From assembly GCA_910576955.1 (NCBI GenBank), contig CAJTJB010000006.1, positions 62,001-126,000 on the forward strand: a stretch of 64,000 nt of DNA. Direction: 5' to 3'. The notes beneath the pieces are model-generated. The model was given only the letters and a program-made list of their open reading frames with translations, was not told the DNA's origin and ran no database searches. Position 1 is the first letter of the stretch, and each line of letters begins with the position of its first letter. Of the stretch, positions 1-8,093 are shown piece after piece. Position numbers and translations under genes: made by a program. The DNA is from an uncultured Alphaproteobacteria bacterium (GTDB taxonomy: Bacteria > Pseudomonadota > Alphaproteobacteria > RF32 > CAG-239).

Positions 1-279
1 TCCAACCAAACCAAAGAAAATGCTGTTTTACCATCATTAAAAAATCTTTACTCAGAAGAAGGCAAAGCGGTTTACAAAGCTCCGGAAAACGTTACCCCGA
101 AAGACATTCCGGTATTCCAATCAGAAGAGCAAATGCGTGCATTTGCCAATAAAGCTTACGAATTATCAAATGCTGATAAATTGTATAAGAAATTGAACGA
201 CCGTGAAAATGATAATACGCGTTCCAAAGATGAGCAAAATTTAACACTGTCTAAACTGTCTGAACGCGGCGGGCGCTAA
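1..279 (+). CDS. 3' end of an unidentified protein
   Basis: The first reading frame is open from base 1 to a TAA at 277-279, so the window starts inside a gene and shows its last 92 codons. The visible part is hydrophilic and rich in Lys, Glu and Asn, ends in SERGGR, and has no membrane segment or motif that I recognise. An intrinsic terminator follows within 15 bases, which supports this as a real gene end. Function cannot be assigned from this fragment. Confidence 0.7.
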   Translation, partial: SNQTKENAVLPSLKNLYSEEGKAVYKAPENVTPKDIPVFQSEEQMRAFANKAYELSNADKLYKKLNDRENDNTRSKDEQNLTLSKLSERGGR

Positions 280-288
280 CCCAAATAA

Positions 289-322
289 AACCAACGGAGC
301 ACCAAGCTCCGTTTTTTATTGC
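289..322 (+). terminator. intrinsic terminator of the first gene
   Basis: ACGGAGC and GCTCCGT form a stem around a short ACCAA-type loop and are followed by a run of six T. It lies just after the stop codon at 279. Confidence 0.8.
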
Positions 323-344
323 CCCAATACCTCCCCATCCAAGA

Positions 345-642
345 GTCATTGCGAGCGCAGCCGTAAGGCACAAACGCGTGGCAATCCACAGACAGGTGCG
401 CAGCACACATAAATACCATACCCTCAAAAGATTGCCACGGCAACAAGTTGCCTCGCAATGACGCGCGTTTAAATTGTCATTGCGAGGTAAGCCGTAAGGC
501 AATAACCGAAGCAATCCACAGACAGGTGCGCAGCACACATAAATACCATATTCTCAAAAGATTGCCGCGTCACTCCGTTCCTCGCAATGACTAGAGAAAA
601 AGGGAGAGATTGCCACGACAACAAGTTGCCTCGCAAAGACAC
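345..642. repeat. two tandem copies of the CATTGCGAG palindromic repeat plus a fragment
   Basis: Two units of about 117 bp (345-462 and 475-591) each begin with GTCATTGCGAG and end with the inverse CTCGCAATGAC. They share the same interior, including CAATCCACAGACAGGTGCGC, and a third 3' half lies at about 608-642. The unit is a large imperfect palindrome that recurs across the window. Apparent ORFs here are by-products of the repeat. The rest of the gap to 698 shows nothing else. Confidence 0.85.
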
Positions 643-698
643 ATTAAAAAGCAAGTGTTTTCTATTAGCGCATTACGCTCGGTATAACTATCGGATTA

Positions 699-1652
699 TC
701 ACGCCCGCTCGGCTTGTTTCACTTTGTTTTTCTTAAACGGCATCAGCTTTTTAATGCCGTCATTAAGCACATCGCGCACCGAAACATTTTGAAAATCAAT
801 ATTGCGCTGTGCATATTGCTGCTTGAGCATTTCTTCCATCTTAACACGCCATTGGAAATGTTTTTTAAGGCTCGCGACCAGACTGTCACGGCTGATTTCC
901 ATCTCGCCGCCTTTGTTTTTTGCAGGCGAAATATTGATGCCGCATTCTTTCAAAACGCCGCTGAATTTGCCCAAAACTTCCGGTGACAAATGCCCGAGCG
1001 CCGCCTGTTGCGGTTTTTGCCGCAGATATTCAACCATTTTCTTGCGGTTTGCCCTGTCGCCAAACAGCGGCAACATCTGTTCCAATTCCGCCATAACTTG
1101 CGGGTCAGTTCTTTCACCGCGTTTTTGGCTGCGGTTCATTTGTTTAACCAAGTGGAATAAATATTTTTCGGGCTGATTAGTCTGCCAGTCGCGCGCAATA
1201 GCGTTTCTGTCGTTTTCACGCGACTGCCGCCACAAAAGTTTTTGCTCTTCAGAAAGTTCACCGCCCCGTGCCAATTTAAGCAGTTTCTCGCGCAGCCCGC
1301 GGTTTTCCGCCATCGCTTTGACGGTTTCCGCCGAATATCCGAGTGCCAGCATCGTCACGCTGAAATCAAGCAGCTCAACTGTTTCTTGTTCTTCTTTTGC
1401 CGCCTGTTTTTGTTCGTTTTTGATAAAATCTTTTACCTGGTCATTGCCGTTCAAAAGCTCTCTGGGCAGCCGGTCTTGATAGCGGGTTTTAATCCATTCG
1501 GGAATCTGCCGCCAAATATCATAATGCGCGCTGTGGCGGGAAACGATTGCGGTCAATACGTCCTCGGGCACATTGCTTGCCGTCGCTCTCCGATAATCAT
1601 CCGGATAGTTCGCATATAAAAATCTTTCAAAATCGCTCGAGTTGACAGACAT
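699..1652 (-). CDS. hypothetical protein
   Basis: I do not recognise this 317-residue protein. It is charged and mostly helical in character, with Lys, Glu and Gln-rich stretches, no signal peptide and no membrane segment, so it is probably cytoplasmic. The frame is open further upstream, but I chose the ATG at 1652 because a GGAGA Shine-Dalgarno sequence lies just before it, and the upstream extension would add an unlikely hydrophobic stretch. It stands alone between a repeat region and a small membrane-protein gene on the same strand. Confidence 0.7.
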   Translation of the reverse strand: MSVNSSDFERFLYANYPDDYRRATASNVPEDVLTAIVSRHSAHYDIWRQIPEWIKTRYQDRLPRELLNGNDQVKDFIKNEQKQAAKEEQETVELLDFSVTMLALGYSAETVKAMAENRGLREKLLKLARGGELSEEQKLLWRQSRENDRNAIARDWQTNQPEKYLFHLVKQMNRSQKRGERTDPQVMAELEQMLPLFGDRANRKKMVEYLRQKPQQAALGHLSPEVLGKFSGVLKECGINISPAKNKGGEMEISRDSLVASLKKHFQWRVKMEEMLKQQYAQRNIDFQNVSVRDVLNDGIKKLMPFKKNKVKQAERA

Positions 1653-1777
1653 AACACGTCTCCTGCCATAAATTTCTAATCTTATAAACAGTATAACACA
1701 GATTATTATGCACTGCAACAAAAAAGCGCAAACAAAATCCCCCAAATTCAGCTAAAAGCAGAAATTGGGGGATAATG

Positions 1778-2134
1778 TTACAAATTGTCTATCTTACGCG
1801 CCTCGTCAAGCATTTTATCATAGCTCTGCGAGCTGCGAACAATGAAGACGAGTATCAGCACCACTGCCACTCCGGTTGCTATGTAGATAAGACTGTTGAG
1901 CTCATACAACTGCCCCAGTTTGAGAACAAGCAGCGAGTAGATAAACCACTTGATGCTCTGTTCTTTGAGGTTAAACTTGCCGAAACAGTCCAGAATGGCT
2001 GTAATAACGGCAAGCACAATACCGACCGGAGCTAATATGATACCCACAATCTCCGGAACGATAGTGGATAAGATAAACATAAGGACAACTCCGAAAAAGA
2101 ATGTCCAAGAGAAAAGATTTCTCCAATTTTCCAT
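1778..2134 (-). CDS. small membrane protein of unknown function
   Basis: A 118-residue protein with three likely membrane helices at about residues 9-45 (two closely spaced, around a Pro-Glu-Ile-Val-Gly turn), 62-77 and 81-100, and a short charged cytoplasmic tail. No family motif is recognised. It lies upstream of the hypothetical gene 699-1652 on the same strand with about 125 bases between, so cotranscription is possible but not shown. Confidence 0.65.
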   Translation of the reverse strand: MENWRNLFSWTFFFGVVLMFILSTIVPEIVGIILAPVGIVLAVITAILDCFGKFNLKEQSIKWFIYSLLVLKLGQLYELNSLIYIATGVAVVLILVFIVRSSQSYDKMLDEARKIDNL

Positions 2135-2237
2135 AACACAATTATATTTAAGTTATACATTTTCTAAAAAAGAGAATACCACATTTTGAGAATTGATGCA
2201 ACACTTTTTACAAAAAAAATTCTCCACTCCCCTGCGT

Positions 2238-2362
2238 GTCATTGCGAACGTCGCAGCGTCAGCTGCACAAGCGCGTGGCAATCCATAAACTGGTGACACA
2301 GTCACACTCCAGTATGCCATACTCTCGCGAAATTGCCACGTCGCTCTGCTCCTCGCAATGAC
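2238..2362. repeat. CATTGCGAG palindromic repeat, single copy
   Basis: The unit starts GTCATTGCGAACG and ends CTCGCAATGAC, with internal GCAATCC and AATTGCC in inverse positions like the units at 345-591. It fills the gap between the membrane-protein gene and the esterase gene. Confidence 0.8.
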
Positions 2363-2389
2363 GCAATTACCGCAAATCATTACACATAT

Positions 2390-3355
2390 CTATTTCGTAC
2401 CATATAAAAACCAGCGCAGTTTAGCCTTTGACAATGACATTGCCGCACGCGTTGCCGGTGTTGAGCTTAACGCGTTTAACATCATAAAGTCGTGAATAAC
2501 GCCGTTAAACCGCACCGCAATCACCGGACACCCTGCCTCATCAAGTTTCCGTGCATATTCCTCGCCCTCATCGCGCAACACGTCGTTTTCGCCCGTAATC
2601 ACCAGCGCCGGAGGCAAATCTTTCAGCTCATCAAGCGTTGCCATCAAGGGGCTCGCCTCTTTCGCCTTGCGCTTTTCTTCATCCGGCAGATATTGATTCC
2701 AAAACCATTTCATCGCCTCTTTGGTGAGCCACGGTCCGTTTTCAAACGTTTGGTACGATTCGGTGTCAAATGCCGCCGATGTGACCGGATAGAGCAACAG
2801 TTGGAAGCAGATTGCAGGCTTTCCGCCCCGCTCTTTAGCCATCAGCGCCATCACGGTCGCCATATTGCCGCCCACGCTGTCACCGGCAACCGCCAGATGT
2901 TTGGTATCAAGCCCATATTCGTTGCCATGTTCGGCAATGTATTGCAGCCCTTTAAACAAATCTTCCGTAACTTGCGGAAACTGCCCCTCCGGCGCTTGCG
3001 TATAAATCGGAAACACCACGCCCGCCGGAATATCCGCCGCCAGCTCCGAGATAAGCCGCCGGTGCGTCACGTCATCGCCCATCACCCAGCCGCCGCCGTG
3101 AATATAATATATCACCCCGACCTCGCCGGTTAAACCCGCAGGTTTAACAAGCAGCAGCTTGAGCTTGCGCCCCTCGCCGACCGGCACATCAATTTTTAAG
3201 GCGGTCACTCCCGGAACTTCCGCCTCGGTTTTCTGCACGTCCAAAAGCACTTGGCGCGCCTCTTGCGGCGTCAGCTCATACAAAGGCTTGCCGCCTTTTT
3301 CGTTCAGATTATCAACAAATATCTTAACGTCACGAAACAACTTTTCTTTTGCCAT
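2390..3355 (-). CDS. alpha/beta hydrolase of the hormone-sensitive lipase family
   Basis: A 321-residue carboxylester hydrolase. Near residues 85-90 is the oxyanion-hole motif HGGGW typical of the HSL (lip/AES) family. The nucleophile elbow is GDSVGG at about 157-162. The remaining triad residues are likely Asp in ENDVLRDEG (about 260) and His in GVIHDF (about 289). There is no signal peptide, so it should be cytoplasmic and act on short-chain esters. The true substrate cannot be read from sequence. The length is normal for the family and the gene seems to be transcribed alone. Confidence 0.88.
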   Translation of the reverse strand: MAKEKLFRDVKIFVDNLNEKGGKPLYELTPQEARQVLLDVQKTEAEVPGVTALKIDVPVGEGRKLKLLLVKPAGLTGEVGVIYYIHGGGWVMGDDVTHRRLISELAADIPAGVVFPIYTQAPEGQFPQVTEDLFKGLQYIAEHGNEYGLDTKHLAVAGDSVGGNMATVMALMAKERGGKPAICFQLLLYPVTSAAFDTESYQTFENGPWLTKEAMKWFWNQYLPDEEKRKAKEASPLMATLDELKDLPPALVITGENDVLRDEGEEYARKLDEAGCPVIAVRFNGVIHDFMMLNALSSTPATRAAMSLSKAKLRWFLYGTK

Positions 3356-3439
3356 ATCAAAATCTCCTTTTCTCCCTCCAAAATAGGATGCCGAAACCCG
3401 TTTTCAAGCACCTGAAAAAGATTTAAAATGCGGCAAGAA

Positions 3440-3655
3440 AAACCTCCCCATCCCCTAACCCCTTCCTCCACGGGAAGGGGAACCCCTTACCGCCCACACC
3501 TCCCCATCCCTAGAGAAAGGGCCCCCCTTACCGCCCACACCTCCCCTTCCCTCGGCGAAAGGACACACTCCTTAAACCTCCCCTTCCCTCGGCGAAAGGA
3601 CACGCTCCCTAAACCTCCCCTTCCCTGGAGGAAGGGGTAAGGGGGATGGGGACAA
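3440..3655. repeat. tandem copies of the CTCCCCTTCCC dispersed repeat
   Basis: Several degenerate units of about 40 bp (CCTCCCCTTCCCTCGGCGAAAGGA and relatives), each with a pyrimidine-rich half and a complementary purine-rich half, such as GGAAGGGGTAAGGGGGATGGGG at the end. The same unit recurs at 31928, 32122, 43855 and 62222. With flanking spacer it fills the gap 3356-3690. Confidence 0.8.
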
Positions 3656-3689
3656 CATCTCATCCTTATTTTCGCTCGTTAAATTTTTC

Positions 3690-3718
3690 TGGACTCTTAC
3701 TCAAAACTGTGCTATACA
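3690..3718 (+). promoter_or_regulatory. candidate promoter of the ycgN-like gene
   Basis: TGGACT, a 17-base spacer, then TATACA, ending 28 bases before the start codon at 3747. The same TGnnnT-17-TATAcT pattern occurs at several other genes in the window. Confidence 0.5.
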
Positions 3719-3746
3719 TATCTGCAAAATCAAATTATTTAGATAT

Positions 3747-4268
3747 ATGGATAACAATTTTTGGAAAAACAAACCTCTTTCTGATTTCACGGAAGAAGAA
3801 TGGGAAGCCGTCTGTATGCGCTGCGGCAAATGCTGTTTATTCAAGCAAGAAGAAAACAATCACATCTGTTTCACAAACCAAATGTGCGACGGATACGATT
3901 TCAAAACCGGCTGTTGCTCGCGTTATGCCACACGCTTGTGTATGTTTTGCGTCAAAGTAGATATGCACCTGCTCCAAACCGAACCGGAACTTCTGCCCGA
4001 AACCTGTGCCTATCGGCTGTTATTGGCGGGCAAAGAGCTCCCGGACTATCATCCGCTTGTCAGCGGCAATCCGAACTCCGCACACGAGGCAAAACAGACC
4101 GTGTTGGAAATTCCGAACATCCATTCCGTCACCGAAATAGATGATTTGCTGCACCAGTTCGATGAAACTCTGAAAGATGAGAACTGCCCCGCAGAAAAAA
4201 GAATGGGATTGCTTGACAAGATACAGAAATTGAAGCCTGTTCATATTGCCAAATATCCTATTCCGTAA
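3747..4268 (+). CDS. ycgN: YcgN/UPF0260 family cysteine-cluster protein
   Basis: A 173-residue protein that begins with the UPF0260 signature: a short Trp-containing lead (WEAVCMRCGKCC) followed by a series of cysteines (CFTNQMC, GCCSRY, CMFC, CAYRLL). Cysteines spaced like this suggest metal or iron-sulfur binding, but the family has no established biochemical role. Later residues include WEA-type and DYHPLVSG segments common in the family. It lies alone on this strand, followed by an intrinsic terminator. Confidence 0.85.
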   Translation: MDNNFWKNKPLSDFTEEEWEAVCMRCGKCCLFKQEENNHICFTNQMCDGYDFKTGCCSRYATRLCMFCVKVDMHLLQTEPELLPETCAYRLLLAGKELPDYHPLVSGNPNSAHEAKQTVLEIPNIHSVTEIDDLLHQFDETLKDENCPAEKRMGLLDKIQKLKPVHIAKYPIP

Positions 4269-4282
4269 CAAAAACCACAAAC

Positions 4283-4320
4283 AGAAAAACAGCCCCGCAA
4301 AGGAGCTGTTTTTTTGTTTG
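4283..4320 (+). terminator. intrinsic terminator after the ycgN-like gene
   Basis: ACAGC and GCTGT arms around a loop of about 11 bases are followed by a run of seven T, 20-50 bases after the stop codon at 4268. Confidence 0.7.
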
Positions 4321-4337
4321 ATGATGAGTAAAGGCTG

Positions 4338-4538
4338 TTATTCAAACGAGCCGTTGCGCTCACGCAAGGCTTTAAGCCCCATGGCTGCCAGAGCAACGCT
4401 CGCTGCAATGCCGGCAATAACAACAGAAACGGCGGCTGCATCCATATAGCCTTTGCATCCGCAAATCAAAAACGCAACTATTGCCACCGCTGCAATACCC
4501 ACAAATACCCACCAAGCCATTTCGAGTTTTCTATTCAT
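4338..4538 (-). CDS. small two-helix membrane protein
   Basis: A 66-residue peptide (68 if the ATG at 4544 is used) with two hydrophobic helices, about residues 8-27 and 34-54, and a charged C-terminus. No family is recognised. Neither possible start has a strong Shine-Dalgarno sequence, so the reading is only moderately supported. The 230 bases upstream hold no other gene. Confidence 0.5.
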   Translation of the reverse strand: MNRKLEMAWWVFVGIAAVAIVAFLICGCKGYMDAAAVSVVIAGIAASVALAAMGLKALRERNGSFE

Positions 4539-4719
4539 ACACATTCGGATTTTTTAAAGAGGAGATGTCCTTTAGCACCATATCCGCCCTCTGAAACGAA
4601 ATGAAACAAAATACCGTGCGAAAACTCCCTTAAACGAAACCCGCTTAAAAAACTCAACACAGTAATATCATAATTCTTAAAATACATTTAGATTATATCA
4701 CACTTTCCCGCAAGGTGCA

Positions 4720-4757
4720 AGAAAAAAAGCCCGAAAGAAATCAATCTCTCGGGCATG
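4720..4757 (-). terminator. intrinsic terminator of the cupin fusion gene
   Basis: Read on the minus strand, GCCCGAGAGA and its near complement TTTCGGGC form a stem followed by a T-run. It lies just past the stop codon of the gene 4770-5792. Confidence 0.8.
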
Positions 4758-4769
4758 TAGGCAAACGGC

Positions 4770-5792
4770 TTATTTCAGCTTATTGTATTCTTCATCCGTC
4801 ACCGGCTCAAGCCATTCGCTGGTCGCTCCCTCCGCCGGAACAGCCAGCGCAATATGTGTAAACCAACTGTCTTTTGCCGCTCCGTGCCAGTGTTTAACCT
4901 CTGCCGGAATATGAACTACATCGCCGGCTTTAAGCTGCTGCGCCGGTTTGCCCCATTCCTGATACCAGCCGCGCCCGCTGACAACCATCAAAATTTGCCC
5001 TCCTTTGTGGTGAATGTGCCAATTATTGCGGCATTTGGGTTCAAACGTCACATTTGCAGCCTGAACACCCTCTGAAGACAACGGCTGCAGATAGCTCTTG
5101 CCGATAAAATATTTAGCATATTCGGTGTTTTCCGTTCCAAACCCGAACAAAACGCCCTTTGCCCCCGTTTCTCCGGCAATCTCCAAAATGGCTGCCACTT
5201 GCTCATCGGTTAGTCCGTTATGCTTTCCGATAGTGATATGGCTGTTTAACTGGCTTTCCACCCCCTCACGCGAGGCAAGCATCGCAATTGTCGCAAGCTC
5301 GCGTGTCTGCCAATCCAGATTATCGCGGGCAAAAATATCGCCAAACAAATGCGCTTTCAGATACTCATCAATCGCCGGTGCAAATTCAAACAACTTGCCT
5401 GTAACCGGTCCGCCGACAAGTTTGGTCTGGTTTTCCGTACCATAATCAAGGCTGTTTCCCTCGGGCTTGGCACTCGGCAATGCGCCCGCATTGTCTTTAT
5501 TGCCACGCTCTTCTTCAAGCTGCATCAGGGTATTCAACGCATTCAGGCTGCGCGGAAAACCGCAATAGGCATACGCCTGCACCAACAGCTCTTTAAATTC
5601 ATTCATGCTCACGCCGTTATCAAGCCCCTTGGCGAGTGCTTGTTTTAAACCATCCTGATTGCCGCGCGCCGAATATGCCGCCGCCTCGGCAATAGATTTT
5701 TGTTTCAAAGTCAACACATTTTCTGCCATCGCATTACCTCCCAAAAATAACATTGTCCCTGCCATAAACGTTGTCAAAACCTTATGTAGCAT
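4770..5792 (-). CDS. exported carboxymuconolactone decarboxylase-like/cupin fusion protein
   Basis: A 340-residue protein with a likely signal peptide (residues 1-23, ending NAMA). Two stretches have the AhpD/CMD fold pattern: residues about 30-95 (QDGLKQALAKGLDNGVS to AYAYCGFPRS) and about 150-220 (TRELATIAMLASREG, then HITIGKHNGLT). The C-terminal part, about 235-325, is a single-domain cupin with likely metal ligands WHIHHKGG, GDVVHIP and HWHGA. Similar CMD-cupin fusions are annotated as decarboxylases or peroxide-related enzymes. The first CMD repeat keeps one Cys (AYAYC) instead of the full CxxC pair. The substrate is unknown. Confidence 0.85.
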   Translation of the reverse strand: MLHKVLTTFMAGTMLFLGGNAMAENVLTLKQKSIAEAAAYSARGNQDGLKQALAKGLDNGVSMNEFKELLVQAYAYCGFPRSLNALNTLMQLEEERGNKDNAGALPSAKPEGNSLDYGTENQTKLVGGPVTGKLFEFAPAIDEYLKAHLFGDIFARDNLDWQTRELATIAMLASREGVESQLNSHITIGKHNGLTDEQVAAILEIAGETGAKGVLFGFGTENTEYAKYFIGKSYLQPLSSEGVQAANVTFEPKCRNNWHIHHKGGQILMVVSGRGWYQEWGKPAQQLKAGDVVHIPAEVKHWHGAAKDSWFTHIALAVPAEGATSEWLEPVTDEEYNKLK

Positions 5793-5952
5793 AATATAAC
5801 TCCTGATAAATAATAACTTAAAAAAACTTTATCGGCTTTTGTAAAAAATACTATAATTTTTAGAGTATACTCGAAGTCAAGCTTTATTTTGCAATTTTTC
5901 CACAAACGGCAATAGCACCATCTTTACGCCAAAAACACATTATCACCATTAA

Positions 5953-5984
5953 AAAAAGCTCCCCCTTAAGGGGAACTGTTATGC
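5953..5984 (-). terminator. original terminator of tRNA-Arg, now separated from it
   Basis: On the minus strand AGTTCCCC and GGGGGAGCT form a stem followed by seven T. Before integration of the element this would have lain about 20 bases past the tRNA 3' end; the tRNA body is now at 14842-14918. Confidence 0.65.
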
Positions 5985-6000
5985 AGGTGCTGCTAGCACT

Positions 6001-6044
6001 GGTGGCAGCGGCGGGACTCGAACCCACTGCCCACAGTTTAGGAA
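6001..6044. repeat. left attachment site (attL): remnant of the tRNA-Arg 3' half
   Basis: These 44 bases match 14843-14886 with one mismatch (G at 6029, A at 14871), in the same orientation. They hold the T-arm, variable loop and part of the anticodon arm of tRNA-Arg on the minus strand. The 5' half of the tRNA is missing here, so this is not a functional tRNA. It lies about 170 bases before the integrase start, as expected for the end of an integrative element. Confidence 0.92.
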
Positions 6045-6164
6045 TCACCAGGCACCCACATTTATACAGCTTTACCAAACAAAATAAGCATTGACAAATC
6101 AATATGTTATAATTAAAGTAAGTTTAAGCAAAAACACTTAAAATTTATCAAATTTAACATAAAA

Positions 6165-6186
6165 AGTGACCCCAGAGTGACCCTGA
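6165..6186 (+). repeat. left pair of AGTGACCC repeats, candidate integrase arm sites
   Basis: Two AGTGACCC copies spaced 11 bases apart lie between attL and the integrase. Nearly the same block, in the same orientation, occurs at 14775-14796 next to the right attachment site. Paired short direct repeats beside each att core fit arm-type binding sites of tyrosine integrases. Confidence 0.6.
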
Positions 6187-6210
6187 AAGAAAAACATAAG
6201 GATAAATAAA

Positions 6211-7386
6211 ATGGAAAGAAAAAACTTTACAGAAAGTTTTATCAGCAAACTTTCTCCTGCTGATAGCAAGATAAAACGTTATGAAATTTATGATGAAAAA
6301 ATAAAAGAACTCTGCTGCCGCATAACTGATAAAGGCAAAAAAAGTTTTTATATCCGAAAAAAGCTAAACGGCAAAGCTGTAAGAGTACATCTAGGAGATT
6401 ATCCTGTAATGACAGTTGAAAATGCCAGAAAGGCTGCTCAAAGTAATTTAAATATAATGGCAACAGACAAAAATCCGAATGATGAAAAGAAAAAGCTCTC
6501 TAAAACCACAACTTTAAAAGCATTAGCCGAAAAATACTTTAACAACCACGCCAAAATACACACGAAACCCCGCACCTATCAAGAAAATCTAGGAGTCTAT
6601 AATCGTTATTTAAAAAAGTGGGATAATCGCATTGTCAACAGTTTTACCAGAGGCGAAATTGAAGAATACATTATAACCTTATATAAAGAAAAAGGCAAAT
6701 TCGTAGCAAACAGCGCCTTAGTTTTGTTGCGCCATATGTTTAATAAAGGAAATGAATGGGGATTAGAATTACCTAACCCAACATTAGGCATAAAAAAATA
6801 TACTATAAAATCCCGCGAGAGATTTTTAAGTTCAGATGAAATCAGACGTTTCATAAACGCAGTAATCGCCCACCCTGATAATATCGTAAGTTCTTACTTT
6901 TTATTATCACTATACACAGGACAACGGCGAACAAACGTTTTATCTATGCGGTGGGATTGTATAGATTTTGCCAACGAAATATGGCGAATTAAAGAAACTA
7001 AAAACGGCGACCCGCTTAATGTACCATTAGTCACACAAGCATTAGAAATATTACACACACTACGCAAAACAGCAACATCCGAATGGGTATTTCCAAGTAA
7101 ATACAGCAAATCAGGACATATAGAAGAACCTAAATACGCCTTAAAAACGATTCTAAAAAATGCAAACATAACCGATTTCCGAATCCACGACATCAGACGA
7201 ACGTTAGGCAGCTATGAAGCCATCACAGGAGCAAGCTTGCAAATTATCGGTAAATCACTCGGACACAAAAGTACCCAAGCAACTGAAATTTATTCACGGT
7301 TAACAATGGACCCAGTCAGAGAAACCCAACAAAAAGCCTGCGACAAAATAACCCAATACGCCCAACAAACACCAAAGGATAAGTAA
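6211..7386 (+). CDS. int: tyrosine recombinase/integrase
   Basis: A complete 391-residue integrase of the P4-like class. Residues about 1-90 form the DUF4102-type arm-binding domain (KSFYIRKKLNGK, VHLGDYPVMTVENARKAA). Residues about 105-195 are the core-binding SAM-like domain. The catalytic domain, about 205-375, has the expected residues: Arg in YTGQRRTNV, HDIRRT (His-x-x-Arg), His in SLGHKS and the Tyr nucleophile in EIYSRL. It integrates and excises the element at the tRNA-Arg 3' end. The gene starts about 25 bases after the left AGTGACCC sites. Confidence 0.97.
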   Translation: MERKNFTESFISKLSPADSKIKRYEIYDEKIKELCCRITDKGKKSFYIRKKLNGKAVRVHLGDYPVMTVENARKAAQSNLNIMATDKNPNDEKKKLSKTTTLKALAEKYFNNHAKIHTKPRTYQENLGVYNRYLKKWDNRIVNSFTRGEIEEYIITLYKEKGKFVANSALVLLRHMFNKGNEWGLELPNPTLGIKKYTIKSRERFLSSDEIRRFINAVIAHPDNIVSSYFLLSLYTGQRRTNVLSMRWDCIDFANEIWRIKETKNGDPLNVPLVTQALEILHTLRKTATSEWVFPSKYSKSGHIEEPKYALKTILKNANITDFRIHDIRRTLGSYEAITGASLQIIGKSLGHKSTQATEIYSRLTMDPVRETQQKACDKITQYAQQTPKDK

Positions 7387-7387
7387 A

Positions 7388-7759
7388 ATGAATAAGACAG
7401 CAGAAATTACATACACCCAAGAAGAAGTAGAGGGATTTTTAGATATAGGACAAAATAAGGTACAAGAGAAAGATAATCAGATAAAAGAATTATCTGAAAA
7501 AAATCGTTTGCCACGACAAAAAGGAGCAAAAAAAGCTGCCGAAGTAAAACAACAACAGAAAAAATGGTTTTATGAGAATATATGGAGTCCTGCTTATGAT
7601 GAGGGGATAACGTTATTGGAAAACATCATAAGGTATGGTGTGAAGAAAAATCTTTATACAAGAAAGGACGGCTTTCTTTTTTTCAACGGCGTAAAAAAGT
7701 CTGAAAATACATTAAAAAAATGGCACACAGAATTTAGAAAAAGAAAAAAAGGTAAGTAA
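7388..7759 (+). CDS. small basic protein downstream of the integrase
   Basis: A 123-residue Lys-rich protein with an AAGG Shine-Dalgarno sequence overlapping the end of the integrase gene, so it is probably cotranslated with it. The middle (about residues 25-60) is highly charged and likely a coiled coil. The C-terminus is basic (TLKKWHTEFRKRKKGK), which suggests nucleic-acid binding. I recognise no family. Confidence 0.65.
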   Translation: MNKTAEITYTQEEVEGFLDIGQNKVQEKDNQIKELSEKNRLPRQKGAKKAAEVKQQQKKWFYENIWSPAYDEGITLLENIIRYGVKKNLYTRKDGFLFFNGVKKSENTLKKWHTEFRKRKKGK

Positions 7760-7852
7760 CTAGCTAGTTGCACATTTTTACGCAATTAGCTTGCTAGTGG
7801 CTTGTTTGCACAGTTGATTTTATGTTTTTCTCCGATACAGTCATTTTCAGAA

Positions 7853-7877
7853 ATCATTGACGCGGTTTGTCAATGAT
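7853..7877. promoter_or_regulatory. inverted repeat upstream of the AlpA-like gene
   Basis: Perfect 9-bp arms ATCATTGAC and GTCAATGAT around a 7-base spacer, 25 bases before the AlpA-like start. It could be an operator for an element regulator, or a weak terminator because AAATAATTTTT follows. Confidence 0.5.
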
Positions 7878-7901
7878 AAATAATTTTTAGGAGAGATGCA
7901 C

Positions 7902-8093
7902 ATGACAGAGAAACTGTTAAACACATCCGAAGCTAGTCAATATCTTGGCGTTACGCGAGATACATTGGCTGTATGGCGAACAACCAGACGATATGAACTG
8001 CCGTATATAAAAGTCGGACGACTTGTTAAATACAGGTTATCTGACTTAGATAAATGGCTTAATCAACGCACGAAGGAAAAAAGCGATGAATAA
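7902..8093 (+). CDS. AlpA/excisionase-like helix-turn-helix protein
   Basis: A 63-residue MerR-like winged-helix protein: LNTSEASQYLGVTRDTLAVW is the HTH, followed by the wing KVGRLVKYRLSDLDKWL. This matches the DNA-binding excisionase/AlpA family (helix_turn_helix_17). In P4-like elements AlpA activates integrase expression or helps excision. I chose the second ATG (7902) because GGAGAG lies at the right distance. The gene overlaps the next one by 8 bases, as in many element replication operons. Confidence 0.88.
   Translation: MTEKLLNTSEASQYLGVTRDTLAVWRTTRRYELPYIKVGRLVKYRLSDLDKWLNQRTKEKSDE

Noticed and set aside
251..654. Short ORFs with WYL or MCAAH-type products in the repeats
   Set aside because: They arise from the CATTGCGAG palindromic repeat and have similar translations by descent of the repeat, with no Shine-Dalgarno sequence.
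3428..3640. ORF of 70 codons rich in Pro and Ser
   Set aside because: It is a translation of the CTCCCC-type repeat array only.
6001..6044. A second tRNA-Arg gene
   Set aside because: Only the 3' half is present; the 5' acceptor strand, D-arm and anticodon are missing, so it is the attL remnant.
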